Positions 25,901-38,000 of a stretch of DNA of 64,000 nucleotides are shown here, piece by piece; within the stretch, counting starts at the first letter, position 1, and each line of letters starts with the position of its first letter. This stretch comes from Acanthaster planci (Eukaryota > Echinodermata > Asteroidea > Valvatida > Acanthasteridae): contig NW_019091361.1 of the NCBI RefSeq assembly GCF_001949145.1, positions 3,953,870 through 4,017,869 of the forward strand, given 5' to 3'. The notes under the pieces are model-generated. The model had not been told where the DNA came from. It saw nothing but the letters and a program-made list of their open reading frames with translations, and did no database searches. Position numbers and translations under genes: made by a program.

Positions 25901-28263
25901 TGGTAAAGGTAGCAAGTGAAGTAATAGGTTTACGGTAGCACCAGGCAAGGAGACAATGGACAGAGCATACTGTCCGAAACGTTGAGTACCTCCGGTTCTC
26001 TTCAGAACCACACATACAACTGTATTCCTAAAAGAGATATCCTTGCATGGTGCTATCGCAAACCTAATACATGTACATGAACTTACATTCTGTGATATAC
26101 GAATTCATAGTAATATTACACTTCAGTAAAATGGTGTAGCATCATGTTGCCACTTTTTTCATCACTGACTATGGCCAGTCACTGTACACTTAATAAAATA
26201 ACATCTGAATGGGACAGAGAATCTTTGCAACCATTGCTTGAAAAATTTATCGACTCTCTACCGCCACAAAGTTTTTTGATGTTCACAAGGCATCATGGGA
26301 TTGGATGACAAAACAAGCAATGCATTTAGCACACAATCCTATAAAAGAAGTGTATGCAAACATTAATGTTTCCATTTTAATCACAGACTCAAAATCAAGC
26401 CATCCTCTTTTCACATTGTGTTGTGTTGTAGATTTCGCATAAAGTTATACATGTACAAGTTAAAATTTTAAAGCTTACAGAGAAAGACAGATGGGGGGAA
26501 ATCCGTTCCACAAACACAAATTTTGGTCTTGGACTAAGATCATGAATGAGCTAGTACTGGCCAATCAGCATCTTAAAGCCATTTGACTTGAAGCCATTCA
26601 TCCCATATTGACCAATCACGTCCACTTTCAGCCTTTAGTGACTGGTGTCCACTTACAGAGACATTTAGAGCAATTTTTTCTTCTTATAAACTTTTGACAA
26701 TTTATTTCCTATTTCAAAACTGTTTCTTGTATAATATGCATTCATCTCGGACTTGATAAGCGGGTACGTGTGCTTAAGAAATGTTACAAAGAAATGTATA
26801 AATTGATTTTTGATTTGTTAACCCCCCCCCAAATACATGTACATGTAGGTACACGCATAAACAACATGCATGGTTATGCATGCATGGTATTTGTCATCCA
26901 ATCCCATGATGCAATGAGAATGTCAAAACTGTTTATTGGGTGTCAAGAGTGTCTTTTGTCAACATTGGTCATCACCCGGTCAGAGATTTCATATACAGTA
27001 CAGGATCGACCAAAGGCGCAGAGCAATGGCTCTGGTATGGTACATGTACATATTGGCTATGGTACATATTGGCCCAAAACACCATTTTGGGCACTTTTGG
27101 GATTCTCAGTAACAGTTTTGTAAAAGCCAGGCTTTTGCTGGGGCATTAGTGAGACCAGAGCAAGGAATGGCGAGACTGACCAACGTCAGAAATTATAACA
27201 AAGAGCACAGCGCCTCAGTTACTGGGTCTGTGCTAGGCAAATGTCGATGCTGGGCATGACTGGTTAATTTGCATGATCAGTCAATCGCTTTGCGCAATCG
27301 GTTGATTCTGAAGGAAATCTCAGACTCTCACTCAGTGTAGGCCCGGACACAAATAAGAAAGAAATAGTTACGGTATCAGCTGACTGACAGATCATTAAAC
27401 AAGACCGGCTGATGCTTGTGCAGCAATTGCTCAGACTGAGTATTGGGCACAATCAGTCAATCTCCACGTCGATCATTTGATCTATGCAGACTATGCCTGA
27501 TTGGTCAACTTTGTGGCACAGTCTGTCCATGGAGGTAGATGGCCGATCATGTTTATTTTCAAGGTTTTGATTCACCTGTTCATGGTTGCCATAGACAATG
27601 ACAGACGAGATTGGATGATAGAAATCCATTTTGAAACAGGATAGATTTCCTAAGGTGCATGACCATATCGTCGCCAGGTCCCTAATTTTGCCACCTATTC
27701 AAGTCTGATTGGTTTTCACAGTAGGCCTAGGCATGCTAAGCCTAAGTAGTGAAAAAAGGGGTCTGGAGATTATAGGATACAGTCATGCATGTTACAGGTT
27801 CAACCAACAGAACAGATCAATTGATCACATCCAACAATGACTTTTGGCCATCTAACAAATAGCTTAACATCACAACAAATCATTATGACCTGGTGACTGT
27901 TTTTGTGTTTGTAGGCTAGGCCTAGGCACTGTCCCGGCATTTCTGATTGCTGATGATGACACCGCACCACAATTTCTGTTACTTTTTCTCACACTAAAGC
28001 GGGAAGAAACACACAGATGACTGCGCACAACCATCATAGTCTGTCTGCTTAACTTCTTCCTGGTCCCAGAGCCAAGGGACTCGTCGCTGAGTGATACTCA
28101 CTGTGAAATTACAATGTACGACAAATTCCTCCTTGTTACAGCCGATGAACTTGCACGTCAACTCGTCCATGGTGGCAGCATGGATCTGAAATCTCTCATT
28201 ATCCTTACCAAACAGTGATTCTGAGAGTTTGAGTTCTTGCTTAAGAGACGCCACACAGGCCAT
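16937..28263 (-). CDS. UBE2Q2: Ubiquitin-conjugating enzyme E2 Q2-like, complete, ten exons
   Basis: E2 enzyme that takes ubiquitin from E1 as a thioester and passes it to substrate or E3. Exons (minus): 28102-28263, 25734-25838, 24042-24143, 23122-23288, 22305-22401, 21636-21781, 20334-20424, 19124-19327, 18119-18185, 16937-16968; all phases agree, giving 1173 nt, 390 residues plus TAG (human paralogue about 375). The N-terminal half is an RWD-like module (residues 1-120, with WFSDSDDP and LDQELPSE). Exon 4 is a very acidic linker with a run of about ten glutamates before DHYEMEEEP. Then come [16 protein letters not shown] and the UBC core with [23 protein letters not shown] (catalytic Cys about 319), [10 protein letters not shown] and the C-terminal FTPPKEDG. 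Exon 9 has a CAGCAG acceptor, so three extra bases (one Gln) are possible. The start is the first ATG, matching the family N-terminus. UBE2Q1 is the alternative, but the short N-terminus favours Q2. Confidence 0.95.
17530..17620. mobile_element. Short fold-back MITE, copy A
   Basis: Terminal inverted repeats around AGGTCCCTTATTTCGCCAC and its near-complement GTGGCGAAAATGAGGGACCT flank an ATTGGTTTTCACAGTA centre. Copy B lies at 27666-27774. It sits in the last intron of UBE2Q2. Confidence 0.75.
18768..18901. mobile_element. Fold-back MITE, 134 bp
   Basis: Ends GCCGTGTC and GACATGGC; the arms share TGGCTGTGGCTGG and ATCA blocks over about 40 bp. No clear target duplication. It lies in UBE2Q2 intron 8. 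Confidence 0.7.
21165..21297. repeat. Truncated relative of the 8.9-kb AAGTC hAT element
   Basis: Matches the right half of 8907-9343 in order: a GGTAACAAGTC segment, CAAGTC units, CAAAAATAGC, ACTCGAGTCC and an end CAACTCTG. No matching direct repeat was seen, and the left part is diverged or lost. It lies in UBE2Q2 intron 6. Confidence 0.7.
25922..26069. mobile_element. Fold-back MITE, about 148 bp, with a dispersed core
   Basis: Left arm TAGGTTTACGGTAGCACCAG is mirrored on the right (reverse complement TAGGTTTGCGATAGCACCAT). Its centre (CCGAAACGTTGAGT, CTTCAGAACCACACA) recurs at about 38413-38495 and partly at 44485-44540. It lies just upstream of the UBE2Q2 exon at 25838. Confidence 0.72.
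26270..26931. mobile_element. Possible DNA transposon bounded by inverted repeats
   Basis: A perfect 22-bp inverted pair (26291-26312 and 26890-26911, containing CATCATGGGATTGG) lies within longer imperfect arms of about 45 bp. No target duplication or coding capacity found. It lies in UBE2Q2 intron 1. Confidence 0.5.
27666..27774. mobile_element. Short fold-back MITE, copy B
   Basis: Same order as 17530-17620: GCCAGGTCCCTAATTTTGCC, AAGTCTGATTGGTTTTCACA, then a degraded right arm GGGGTCTGG. An extra TAGGCCTAGGC segment is inserted in the centre. Confidence 0.7.
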
Positions 28264-31200
28264 ATTTACATCTTTTTCCGTCTGCCTATGTGTGATTTTG
28301 GCCTAATTCTCTCACTAAATCTGTACCCGAAACAAAAGTTCACTGAAAATGGCGTTTTGTTATTTTCTACGCAAGCTCAGTGAGAGTGCGCCCTCTACAG
28401 TGCGTACGGTGTATACTTTGTTGTGTTTCTGTACTGTTTTGTCCAGTAGAAAAGTTTGTCAGACTTATAATTAGGCCTACTCGTCCAGCCTGATCTGTGA
28501 CCCTTACCCGTCAAACAAATGTCCTCAAGCCTGTTCGTTTTTGCCCATGTGTATTCCAGTTGCAGGGCAAATAATGTGCAATCGTTTTATTCACTTTGGG
28601 GTGTCATGGGTGGAGAGCAACGTACAATGTAGACGCCGGACCGGCCGTACCTCAGGTCACAAGCTCTTAAGCAGGAAAATTGAAGGGACCAGTAATTAAT
28701 CCCTCAAACTCAAACTGTCTTCAAAAGTGTGTCTTAGAGTACAGTCACTGACCCGTTTCAACGCGTTTCCCGATGCCCCTTATGAAAACAGTTTCCCGGT
28801 CCGTCCAAAACACTCCGGGGAATTTCTAGTGTACGGCCCATTTCGTGCCAGTGATTAGAGGGCGATTCAATGTCCACCAGGCAAACATGTCCTTTTTCGC
28901 TTGTATTATATTTGTAATTTTTTTTTAATTCTTAACGGGTTTTTAAAAATAGAACTGTGGGCTACTTGCGGTTAAAATGAGTAGGCTTGACACTTGGGAT
29001 TTCCTCCTAAAGTAAATCCATTATTTCGAGTCTGGGGGAAGTTTTTTTTTTCCAGAATGATTTTTTTTTTATAAAGAACCCTCCCCTGCAACAAAGGTGA
29101 CCTCCAATTAGCAATTTCTAACGTGTTGACGATCTCAATTTCTACGTTAAAAAAATAATAATTAAAATATACACACCACATAAAGAAGGCGTTTTTCATC
29201 AACAACCTGCCTTTTGCGGCTGTTTAATGAAACTTGTCAGTGAAAATCTGTTCAGACAAGAAATGCTGGGCTCTCACGAATGGAATGTGCAGTGCTCGCC
29301 GAGAATAATTAAGGCCACTCATTCGCCGAGCGGCTGTTTGTGCAATGCCCCTGCATTGCAAATAACTGATCAATTGCAAGCAAGGAAAATTATTTCAAGC
29401 CAGGACAAATGAAAACAAAGCTGTAATTCTCTTTACACCATTACCTTGCGCAGTGACAATCAGAAAACACCTCATGTTTTTATTAACCATCTCCCCCGCT
29501 CAGCTTGCCCAATCCGAAATAAAACCTCCCTAGTGCAGCTGTTCAACCGTCCTTTCGTCTTTTCAGAATCTTTGGCTGGGGTAATAAAAATTACGGGGCA
29601 AGAAAAGTTTTTTTTTCAGTATCCAATGGAACGGATCTTTGTAATAAGGAAAGGCTGGCCCACTAGCCAGCCACAGGCAAAATGTAACAAGCACAAATTA
29701 TTCTTTAGTCAAACCCCGGCCAATAGCCTTCAGGACCCAATTTAGTACTCCAAAAGGTTTGATTCAGTCTAGTAGCCTGCCTATATCCTCTTTCCAAACC
29801 ATCCCTGGATATCCGTTATTTTGTCCCCTTGGCTACTCCGCACATTACCATCTTTGGTAATATAAAATAGAAAAACTCTGGATGGTGTGTGAAAAATCAT
29901 ACTAAAATCAGACGATTTAAGCCTGTTGAAGACAACTGACATGAAACAAGCAACGAGGACACATTAGAGCAGTCCACTATCCGTGTGATACAAAGGTGGT
30001 TTATTACAAATAATGTAATCTTCTTTTGGGGAACCCATGTGGACCGAAGTAAAACTACGTGCTGATATGAATTAAAGGATGTTCTTCAGACAAAACTCCA
30101 GATACGCTGTCTTCGCTTTTCCTAATGAGTCTACACATTTGACAATTGATTGGGAAGTGCAAGTTTGTCTAAGATGTAGTCCAAACATCGCCAGGCCTCA
30201 TTTTGTAAAAGGTGGTATTCTGACTTTTAAACATGTAGCGTCAATCTACCTTGATCGTTATCGACAGGAAAAACAGTCTTTGACACGTCAAAGCGACACG
30301 CGAAATGCCAAAGGATTCCTCTCCCAATCCATGCAGAGCCTTCAGTTTTTGATAATCATTCCCCTCCCCCATGCTACCTGAATCGGGTCATGAACTTCAA
30401 TTAGAACATACGCACTACAAAACGAGCAACTGCTCAACAGTGAGAAGAGGGGCACTAGGAAAGCTGAAGACACCATCCCTGGCACACACAGCACAAGTTT
30501 TATAAAGGGGTGAACCGTGTGCGTGAAGTGGCAAAAAACAGCCAGTTTCCTAGGCATGGAATAATTATTTTGTATTTTGTCAATTTGCCAGGGACTAAGA
30601 GGCCGCAAGGCCGGATAAGGAAGGAATGTGTAATAATGATGTTGAGCGGAAGGCTATTGTATTTAAGCAGCGCATCATCCTGTTATGTTTAAAGGTACAG
30701 CCTGTCATATACATGGTATGTATATATATGGTTGTGCCATATGTTCCTTTGAGGCAAGACAATTTCTGAAAATCTAACGAAGGGTGCCTAAAAATAAACC
30801 CGATGAATTTCAGCTCAATGAAGACTGTGTACTCTTTGAGAAAAACCATATTCTAGGATTTCAACTGCAGATCAAAAGATTCCGAGTCAAGTTTTGAACT
30901 GCATCTGAAATTCTGAAATCAGTCATCTGGGACACATTCTTACGTTCACTTGCACGCAGCTGTACAATGTCAGCACAGAACAAACAAATTATAGTCGGGC
31001 ACGGGTGTGTCCGGTCAACGCTGGCACACTTCTATTGGCAAATTTCCAACATGCGCCTTTAGACCTATCATTAGAAATTGCCTTTCATTGTTTTCTTCAA
31101 AATGACAGCTTGCCAGAAAGACTAATTTCACACGACTTTAGTCCCATAACCATCATTAACCAAGAAAGCTTTTCAGCAACAATTGCATCAGTTACTTTTT

Positions 31201-31499
31201 GGATAGCCGCAAATGACAGACTATCCGTCCCAAGCTGAAGTGCACCCCCAATCGGCAAAAAGAAAGACAGGTGGTTAAAAGCGGGTTCTCGCACACGTTC
31301 TGCTTGTGTGCAAAGACCATACATGCTGGAAGAAATTAGTTACGCCTACTCGGCGAGCTCTGTGTCAAATGCGCATATGGCGCGCCTATGCGGTATGTAT
31401 AAACACGCCCTCTTTTGTTCCGCTTGGTGCAGATACCTTCCATTATATGGAATCTATGAAATAGTGCTTTGATTCCTCTCATAAACCTCAGCAACTCAC
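28264..31499. other. UBE2Q2 upstream region / intergenic
   Basis: The UBE2Q2 promoter is expected just right of 28263; I see no TATA box that I trust. A GCGCCCTCT motif lies at 28388. From 28.9 to 31.4 kb the sequence is AT-rich with no supported gene. Confidence 0.45.
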
Positions 31500-31580
31500 C
31501 AGAAGCCACTCCAGCCTTGGTCACCAAGACTCTGTCATCCTCAACAGTAAAAGAGTCAGAGACAGTGAGGCCACCATCCC
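31500..31580 (-). CDS. Possible exon, unrecognised gene between INTS14 and UBE2Q2
   Basis: 81 bases on the minus strand between an AATAG acceptor and a consensus donor (TCTG|GTGAGT), open for 26 codons: DGGLTVSDSFTVEDDRVLVT, then KAGVAS. It reads like coding sequence, but the acceptor lacks a strong pyrimidine tract and the opposite strand is also open. No family recognised. Confidence 0.25.
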
Positions 31581-31689
31581 CTATTTACATGGATATTAAA
31601 CATAACAACTGGACAGCATGCGTGTCTCAATTTTCCCAATCTGCCAGGAGCAGAAGCATCTCTCTCATCAGTTGGAAAGAGGCTTGCAT

Positions 31690-31893
31690 TCATAGTCGTT
31701 CATGAACCAGCCAAGTGCAGTTTCCAAAGAAGGCGCCTCCACTGATAGGAAAATTATGCCCCCTCTTGGGTCCAAAAAGGGTAGATACTTTGTCTGGAGC
31801 TGGTAGGATCTCATAGGCTACAATTTTGTAGCCAACTGTTAATAAATGACAGTCAACTAGGATGGTGTCTTGGATGGATACAAAAATACACAC
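31690..31893 (-). other. Open minus-strand segment, coding status unclear
   Basis: 67 open codons to a stop, including YKIVAYEILPAPDKVSTLFG and GGAFFGNCTWLVHERL. The composition is protein-like, but there is no donor before the stop that I trust. It could be the last exon of a small gene, or an old repeat. Confidence 0.2.
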
Positions 31894-31996
31894 TGAACAG
31901 CATGGTGAACTTATAAGGGTGTCCTTGATTCTTCTAAACTAAGACAACACCTTGCCAGGAGCCACTAGGACCGGGTTGGACTAGTCTTGGTCAGAA

Positions 31997-32002
31997 TTTA
32001 TT
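31997..32002 (-). promoter_or_regulatory. Candidate polyadenylation signal of INTS14
   Basis: AATAAA on the minus strand, 84 bases past the INTS14 stop codon. The position suits a short 3' UTR. No transcript evidence is available. Confidence 0.5.
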
Positions 32003-32085
32003 CTGGCGTGTCACAGTTTAGGCATTTGGCGGCACTCTGCTGTCTTCCATTTTCTCTTCAGACTCAGTCTTTACGGCTAACTAGT

Positions 32086-35000
32086 TCAGCTGTCCGAGGC
32101 AAAGTTGGTGGACAGAGGGATGATGCTGTAGTCGTAGCCCTTGTCCATGGCGCTGGTGATCATTTTGGCGGCGTGGGTCAGCTGCATGGCCGCATCGGGG
32201 TGGGCAGTCCAGGGCAGGATGGTACACTCCCTCTCCAGCATCATGGACATGCCAGACAGCAGCTCTGTCATTCCCAGGGCTAGGGCCGCACGCCGCAGTC
32301 GGTTCAACTCCTGTCAGATGAGATCGAGGCCAGCTTACTTGTGAGATACAATCAGAAAACAGGGTCCAGGGGACTGCTATATGGAATGGAGGGGGGGGGT
32401 TTGCTGGCATCCTTTGCACGTATCGATTCTTGCTCCCACGCCTAAGCCTGACCTTCCTAATGTCCCATGTCAGCATCTGATCACTTTTCTGAATCACGAG
32501 AGCTGGAATTCCTTTAAAGATCCTACGAGCTGTCAAGGGTAACAGCCTTATTCAGATGTGTGTCTGGGTGTCTTTCTGACACATTTTAGGTAGTTTGGGA
32601 CACCTTGTTTTGATACAGAAATGCATGTAAAAGTGTTGATCCAAAGCACCTTGGATGCCTTCTCCTTCACGTTCAGCCAAATATTGACACCCCGGTTTGG
32701 AAAGCTGGTCAAAAACTGTTATGGAATATTGTCAGTATTATTCTAGGACAATTTATTTTTTATCTCCTGAGGAAAAGAATTGAGCCTTTTTTGCATGTAC
32801 ACTGAAAATTTGTTCAAGAATCACAATTGCCGAGTATCAGGACGACTATCCTGAACAGTAAGAGTGGGGAATTGCCGCTCCATGTGTGCCCCACCGGAGG
32901 GGATATGGCGAATCATAAGGCAACGATCCCCAGGTCTGATGTTGGGTGGCTGGGACTGGGACAGATAGGCGCAACAACTTACAAGTAAGCCAGACTATAA
33001 TATGCTGGATATATCTGTGTAATGTTGCAGAACGGTATGCGCTCTCAACCCGACCACTCACGTACAAACACAGCATTGGAGAAATGCCAAATGACGGCAG
33101 AAATTACCTTGTAGAAAACTTGCGTCTTTTCAGGCAACTTTCTCGCATAACGCAGAATCTTTTGAATGTCAGCCTAGATGTGAAGGAAGGCCAAAAAAAA
33201 CAAAACATCAAATCAACAACATATTGATCGTGTATTATTCATAAACTATGAATGTCAGCATCAAAAACAACAAGTGAGGAGAAATACTCAAGAGCCTATA
33301 ATTCTTGTGAAGACTTGGTTTATGACTCTGTTGGGTACAAGCCTCACTACGTTATGAGGACAACTTACTTGCAGTGAAGTAGGTTTGATCCACACAACAG
33401 GATTCTGGGAGTAACTCCTTTTCTCTTGCAGGCGAACTGGGAAGGGACTCTTGGTGCTGGCGGAATCTTCTCCATAAGGATCGTTGGCAAATGCTGCTTA
33501 TGGCAAAAAAGTGAACTAGTTTTATTTTAGAGAAAGAAAACACACGAACCCTTCAGTGTGTGTCATACCAATGGCCTACCAAAGATTCCCCAACCAACCA
33601 TATGTTAAAATAAGTGATGGTGTCTTGATACAAGTTCTGAGCTCCTTCAAAATCCACTCGGAGGTATTGAGGAAAGCAGAATCCTTCCATGATATATAAT
33701 TCTACATTGGGGGGGCCTAGATTCCCTCTGAAAGCTTAGAACTTGTGTACAAAGAATGTGCCACTCTTTTCAGGAACTTTGAACGATTGAGGAGAATGCT
33801 TACGGAATTAAAATTGAAGGAAATCTTCAGATTCAACAATACTACATCAATGTGTAGAAATAAAAAAGGCAGAGTGTAAAGATGCACTTATTTGACACAT
33901 GAACTCATGTCNNNNNNNNNNNNNNNNNNNNNNNNNNNNNNNNNNNNNNNNNNNNNNNNNNNNNNNNNNNNNNNNNNNNNNNNNNNNNNNNNNNNNNNNN
34001 NNNNNNNNNNNNNNNNNNNNNNNNNNNNNNNNNNNNNNNNNNNNNNNNNNNNNNNNNNNNNNNNNNNNNNNNNNNNNNNNNNNNNTTAGGGTTAACCTAG
34101 GATTCAAGCTTGTCCATACCCAAAACAAAGAATTCCTCACATATCTGACTAGAAATAGTAAACGTCTCAATGATCTGACAAGATCTATGAAACGAACGTA
34201 TAGAGAGAGATCTAGATAGGTGTCAGTTCAACCAGAACGGGGGGGGGCTTGTCTTCAAATTAATTACATCTTTGTAAATTACCTGAGCACGGTCCCAGCA
34301 GATGGAACCTGCCAAGCCATGGGATGGCCTTGTCACCTGGTTCGAACAGTGACATCATCAGGTTGGATTTCTTCTTGCTGTCGGCGCAAGAGTGAAGCAG
34401 CCCGTACCAATTTTCACTGCCGATGAAAGAGAAGCAACTATTGGAGTTTGGGTCCGTGAGTGCAAGGTGCGCTTCTCAAGAAACTTAACCTTCAGGACTG
34501 ATATTTTTGTGGATATTTTCTGTAATCTGGACTTTCGAGCACTGCCAATACTACTGATTTTGAGTTTTCACTTCTCAGCTGATAATATGGTGAATTCTGC
34601 AACAAGTATTTCACTAATCATTCAGGTCATACACCAGTGTTGTAGTTGAGACCTGTTCAGACCATCACAAGACCCATCTGACATGTCTGAAGTCCAGTCG
34701 CAAGCTATTCAAATGAAATGCAACAAAAGCATTCCTCTGTCACTGTTCACCCTGTTCCTCGTGACGGGTCTTATGAATGGCCTTTGTGTTTGATTTTGCA
34801 AAAGGTCTTGCGATGGTCTCTACAACATTCGCATCTTCAGGGAAAGCAGATCAAGATTGTTCATATAGTGACCACAAAACGTGACGTTTCCAACGTTACT
34901 GGTTAACAAATGAAACTGTAATAATGACATACTAACTGTTGGAGTGTCGTTACTCATTCAAATTAACAACACTGCTTTGATATTATATTCTTGTCAACAA

Positions 35001-38000
35001 AGTATTAGTACCTGACTCATAGTAGCAGGGCTGTGCCAAATATCCGACTATCTGATTATTTAATCGATTGTCGAATATTCAAATACTATTCTCAGAATTC
35101 GAATATCAGAATGCAAAATTAATAATGTTTTAAATGAGGAAAATCGCACAGTGGAGGCTTGCCTCAAGCAGATTGAAATGAAAAGTAACAGAATAATGCA
35201 ACCTACAATTCAAAACGTAAATTCATTAAAGAATTTAAAAGGAATAGAAACTTTCAAGCGGGCAAGAAGTAGTGTTCTTCTCCTCAATCTTGCTTAATTG
35301 TGGCTGGAGATAGTCCTAGAAGTGAGAAGCTGTTACATGTATAGTGATTATGATGTACAATTGAGTGCATTTTTTTAACTGATTTTGTAAATGGTTTGGT
35401 GGTGCGACCAAATATTTGGATATTCGATCGAGTTGAAGGTCGAATTTTCGAATAGTGAATTATTCAAATTGGCTTAGCACTACATAGTAGAAGGTAATGC
35501 ATATGCATGGTTTCAAACTTATTATTTACACACCCAACATTAACAAGCGCTACCAGGTTCTCAATTTTCAAGCTGCCATGTAGGAGCACACAAAAGGAAG
35601 GGGTGGAGCCTATTTCAGAAGACGTGGGGCCGCTGTCCTTGTCGTCTGTCTTGTCCGCACCTTCTGCTCCGCCTTCTCCCGAGCCGGCGTGACTCTTTTC
35701 TGGAAGAGCAAGGATTAACCGACACAAGTGGCAGAGTATCCAATGAAATTCCTTCATGAGCAGGTGATGATACGGACAAGCCTACATGCACGTGGTTCGG
35801 AAGAATCCTGCACGTGGACCAGGGAATGTATTTCAGCATGGGTAACATCCACAAAAAGCAAGGGCAAACTCCGATTGGTAACCGTCAGTCAACCAAACGG
35901 CCATGTTGTCTGGTTCCAATGCTGTAAGTCTATGTCTACTCTATATATGTAAAATTGTGTGAATGGTTAACTCGGAATTGTCCAGATTTTCTAAAAAAAT
36001 GACTGTTTGAAAAATCCTGAAATCAGAAAAATCCCAATGAAAAAAATCCTAACAAAGCTCAGCCCTGCTTTGAGTCATTTTTACCACTGAGGTCATACAT
36101 GTGCACAGATTCCACACTTTGGATACCATTATGGCACAAGGAACTTTTCTAAGGTCAGAAATGAATGCACCAGGATCAGGCTTCATTGGAAAGATCTGTC
36201 AGGTGACTTAGGTCGAGCCAAACTCATGTGATTGAAGAGGAGCAGATTGCAAGGCAGACCAGCTTGTCTGTCATATGCTTGTAGGCATATGACATTACTC
36301 CTCACCAAATTTCACAAAACGCTTAGCACTCAGCAAGTACAGAGTTTACAAGTCATCTGTAAACACAACCACAACAAATTGGGCCACGTCCAATTTATTT
36401 GACTTTGGCTTGAAATTATACACGAGTCTGTGACAACACCTGCAGCTGCTACTCATAGAGCCATGTGTAATATCTAGCTAAAGATAAGTCCTTCAAACAT
36501 GACCTCAGAGAGCCAATATAAAAAAAAATGGATGCTGAAGGAGTGATTTGTGGTCAGATCCATTTTTGCTTGCCTTTCGTGGCCAGCGGGAGAACGAGAT
36601 GCCTGGACATTACGGGCGGGCTCGACACATCGGCACAGTCTAAGAAACCGCAGATGTTGAGCTCCGACGACACTGTCTGGGTCACCATCTCGAAGTCGCG
36701 TGCCATGCTGACCGTCCGCGGCGGGGGGAAAAGCTGCACCTCCGAGCTCAGGTGGCCACACTGGAGCCTGGCGCGGAATGCAGAGTAGTGCTCTTCGGCT
36801 AGCCTGCTGAACATCAGCTGGGCCGACTTCGGGGTCAGGGCACCCTCCACCACGTGGATCTTGCCCTTCTGCCGATTAGCGTCCAGGAGTTTCTGATACA
36901 GGGCCCGGGAGTCCCACTGCTGGAGCTCAGCGGGGCTGGCCAGCAGCACCACTTCCAAGCTGTTGGGGAACTCGAAAGGCAAATGGAAGGGTGGGTCATC
37001 CGGTTTGGGGTTGGACAGCATCTGGGCGACTTGCTTCAGGGATCCTGGGCCCACGCCTGGACTGCCATCTGTAACCAATATCACCTGCCCCCCCCAAAAA
37101 AATAAGGCTGCATCAGCGATAGACAGTACTTTCCTTTCTTCACAATGCTATCTTGAGCAATTCTGAGCTGCAATGGAAGATACATCCACTCACTTTTTCA
37201 CAAATAATTCTGGCTTGAAAAACTCTTCGCAATCCTACATCCGTGATTAAACATTTTTGAGGTGTTACACAAAAATAGCCCAGTGTTCATAAAAGTACCA
37301 ATGACTTAAACTATTGAGCAAATGCATTGAAAGAGGAGATCCATGTTCTAAAGTTTTAATACCGAGTTTAGGTTAAGCAAAGCAAACTGAACCGTGACTC
37401 TACCACACAAGCTCTCTGGCTGAGGGTGAGCTAAGGGGTTTGTGGGCCAAAGGCTCACCAAAAGCCTTTTCAATTTTCGCTTTCTATTTTTTGCCCTTCT
37501 TTTCCTCTCACATCATTCATCAAGTGGAGTGAAAAGGCAACTTTTGTGCCATTCCAGAATAAAAAAAAAAAGAAATGCACCTTCATGTACGTGTACCACC
37601 TTCCACAGTAATCTCTCCATTGCTGACTTGAACCAGGCAAAGGAAATGTAATTTAAGAAGATCAGAAAAGTTTACGCACTAGGGGGAAGGGGGAGGGAAG
37701 TCCCTGGGTAAGTTGCTGTGTTTACCTGACAGGTTGTGGTCACCCCCCATTCCTCCCCCACAACACTTCTGACGCCATCCAGTGTCCCTTCCAGGTTGGT
37801 TTTGTCAAATATCTCCACAGAATACAATGCTTTCTGAGAACACGAAAACAACAAGAAAAAAACAAGCCATTTGGGAATGAACAGAGAAGCTTTCTTCCAA
37901 AAATTACTGCAGGCACTGTTATAGACTAATCAGATTAGATGCTTGACGTGGGCGTGTATTTGGCAAAATCATGACATCCTATTGGTCGAAGAGGCATGAA

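Noticed and set aside
34083-34096. TTAGGGTTA next to the gap as interstitial telomere
   Set aside because: Only one and a half units; insufficient.
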